A program made the position numbers and the translations under genes. From NCBI RefSeq assembly GCF_001704415.2, contig NC_030826.1, positions 60,717,362-60,781,361 on the forward strand: 64,000 nucleotides of DNA. The letters run 5' to 3'. Source of the stretch: Capra hircus. Lineage: Eukaryota; Chordata; Mammalia; Artiodactyla; Bovidae. The notes below the pieces were generated by a model. The model was given only the letters and a program-made list of their open reading frames with translations. It had not been told where the DNA came from and did no database searches. This document shows, one piece after another, positions 40,401 through 43,400 of this stretch; positions within the stretch are counted from its first letter, which is position 1; every line of letters starts with the position of its first letter.

Positions 40401-43400
40401 GTCTTCCCTCCTACTGCCTTCTCATAAATATTACTGACATGCAGCATCTCTGTAGACAAGCTTGCACCTACGGCCATTCCTTGCCTTCAGCCCAAGCCCT
40501 GCTCCGAACGAGACACGGTTTGCTTGGCTCTTTCTGTGCCCGTTGTCCCTCCGAACCTCCTTTCTTTGAGGAGTGAATCTGAATTCACTATTTGTTTCGT
40601 GAGTGCCAGTGGGAACGTCGTCACGTTAGTTTCACACTGTCTGGTGCATCCCCACTAACTGACGTTTATTTTCCTTGGCCTCACTTCAGGCAGCTGATCC
40701 GGGCCTCCTTTAGAAACACGGCGAGGGGTGCCCTGCTGACCACCCACTCCATGGCCGAGGCGGAGGCCGTGTGCGACCGTGTGGCCGTCATGGTGTCCGG
40801 GAGCCTGAGGTGGGTGGGTCCCCAGGCGCGCTCTGAGCGAGGGCCTCTCCCCGACACGGTGGTCTATGCGTGGGGCTGGGCTGGCCGGCTGCCCTGGTCC
40901 CAGGGCCCTGCGTCCCCAGCGGGTTTCCCCTCGCTTCCGCTGCCAGCTGATCCTCCTCTCACCTCCAGGTGCGTCGGCTCCATCCAGCATCTGAAGAGCA
41001 AGTTCGGCAGAGGCTACCTGCTGGAGATGAAGCTGAAGAGCCTGGCCCGGCTGGAGGCTCTGCACGGCGAGGTCCTGAGGATCTTCCCCCAGGCTGCTCG
41101 GCAGGAGAGGTCAATGTGGGCTCGTTCTGTTTTGTCCTGGTCTTTGCTCTGTTTTTCTGTGATGGCAAGATATAAAAGCTTCATCTTCTCATTCTTAAAA
41201 AAAAAAAACATAAAAACTGTATGGGAATCATGAGGACTTCAGTGAGTAGAGAGATATCCAATTCCAAGGGATAGCACGGGAGGGAAATAAGAGAACCAAG
41301 TCCTGGTTTGGAAGCTGATTCTTGTAAAGGAATTAACATTCTTCCTATTTCTTTTCTTTTAATTTTCAAGAGCCTATTTATTTATTTTATAATTGAATTG
41401 CAGGTGAGTTCACAATGTTGCGGTAGCTCCAGGCACACAGCCAAGTCCTGGATGAGCCTGCTGCCCCTTCCCAGACAGGGCACCCATTCGCGGCCGTGCC
41501 TCCGGGTCCTGAATTTAGCTCTCTCTCTGTTCGCCCCCAGGTTCGCCTCCCTGCTGGTCTACAAGTTGCCCGTTGAGGATGTGCACCCTTTATCACATGC
41601 CTTCTTCTGTTTAGAGACAGGTGAGAGTGCCTGCTGTGAGGTGAGCCTCTGGAAACTGATCACGTTCAAGTCTTGCATAAAACCAGCATAAGAAGTATGA
41701 ATACATGGGCCTAAAATGTGACATTATACTATAAGTGTAGTTTACTATACTATATGATAAGGGCTTCCCCTGTGGCTCAGCTGGTGAAGAATCCGCCTGC
41801 AATGCAGGAGGCCAGGTTCAATCCCTGGGTCCAGAAGATCCCCTGGGAAAGGGAAAGGCTCCCCACTCCAGTATTCTGGCCTGGAGAATTCCAGGGAGTA
41901 TACAGTCCATGGCGTCGCAAAAAGTCGGACACGACTGAGCGACTTTCACTTCACATACTGTAAGTAAATAGTAAGGTTTCAATTTGGCAACTTCTGGGGA
42001 GACAGGCAGACCTCAGAGGTATTGTGGGTTGGGTTCCAACCATCACTGTATATTGAATGCTGCAATAAAGGAAGTCTCACGGGTGTTTTGGTTTCCCAGG
42101 GCGAATAAAAGTGGTGTTTAGGGGGCTTCCCTGAGTCTAGTGTGTAAGACCTCACCTCCCAGTGCAGGGTGCAAGTTCGATCCTTGGTGGGGGAAGCTAA
42201 GATCCAACATGCCTGAGGCTAAAAAGACAAAACATAAGACAGAAACAATATTGTAACAAATTCAATAAAGACTTTAAAAATGGTCCACATTTTAAAAAAT
42301 GTTTACACTGTATCATAGTTTATTAAGTGTGCGATAACATTATTTCTAAAAATCGTAATTACTTGCCATAATTTAGAATATTTTATTGCTAAAAAATGAG
42401 AGCCTCCATCTGAGTCTTAAATGAGTGGTAATCTTTTTTTTATAATAATAATATCAAAGATCATGGATTGGCATGAGAAATAGAATCAGATTTGAAATAT
42501 CCTGAGAATTAGCAACATGAGACACAGAAAGACAAAGTGAGGAAACGCCGTTGGGAAAGCAGCGCCACGGACGCGCCAGGCGCAGGGCGGCCGCACACCC
42601 GTGGTTTGCGAAAATGCTGCGCTGTGACACGGGGCTCCCTGCGTCTCTGGCTTTCACAGCTGGTGGTGTGCTTGGGGGTATAGTTGGTGTCTGGTGGCTC
42701 TTCTAGGGGCTTCCCTGGTGGCTCAGCAGTAAAGAACCCACCTGCCAATGCAGGAGACGCGGGTTTGATCCCTGGGTCGGGAAGATCCCCTGGAGAAGGA
42801 AATGGCAGCCCACTGCAGTATTCTTGCCTGGGAAATCCCACAGATGGGGAAGCCTGGCAGGCTACCGTCCGTGAGGTCACAAAGACTCAGACACGGCTGA
42901 GTAACTAAACAGCAACAGCAAGGTCTTCTAGAGGCCCGGGGCGACGGTGGTCTCGTAAGTCACTGTTGCCTAGTAACTAACTGTCCTCGAGGAGTCTCGA
43001 CTCTCCAGGGTCTCCTCTCCACTCCTGGTGTTTCTCTCTTATGTATTTGCATATCTGGACTCTCAGGCACAGTCCACAAGGGTAAAAGGTAGGAAACTCA
43101 AAACCAGGATAATTCCAGGCTTCCCTGGTGGTCCAGTGGTTGACTCCAAGCTTCCAGTGCGGGGTGCAGGTTTGATTCCTGATCAGGGAAGATCCCACAA
43201 GCAGCCAAAAAAAAAAAGAAAGCCATAAATTTAAAAAATGAAAAAGGATAATTCCAGGAACTTTTCCTCATAAAGGGGCTCTTTGGCAAGGTGCCAGGAA
43301 CGGTGCAGTCACCTGAGGCTGGGCTTGACACCAGGGTTCCTGTTCTTGGGTCCAAAGAGCTGAAGGGAGGAGGCGGTGACTGGACTCTGGGAGCAGAGTC

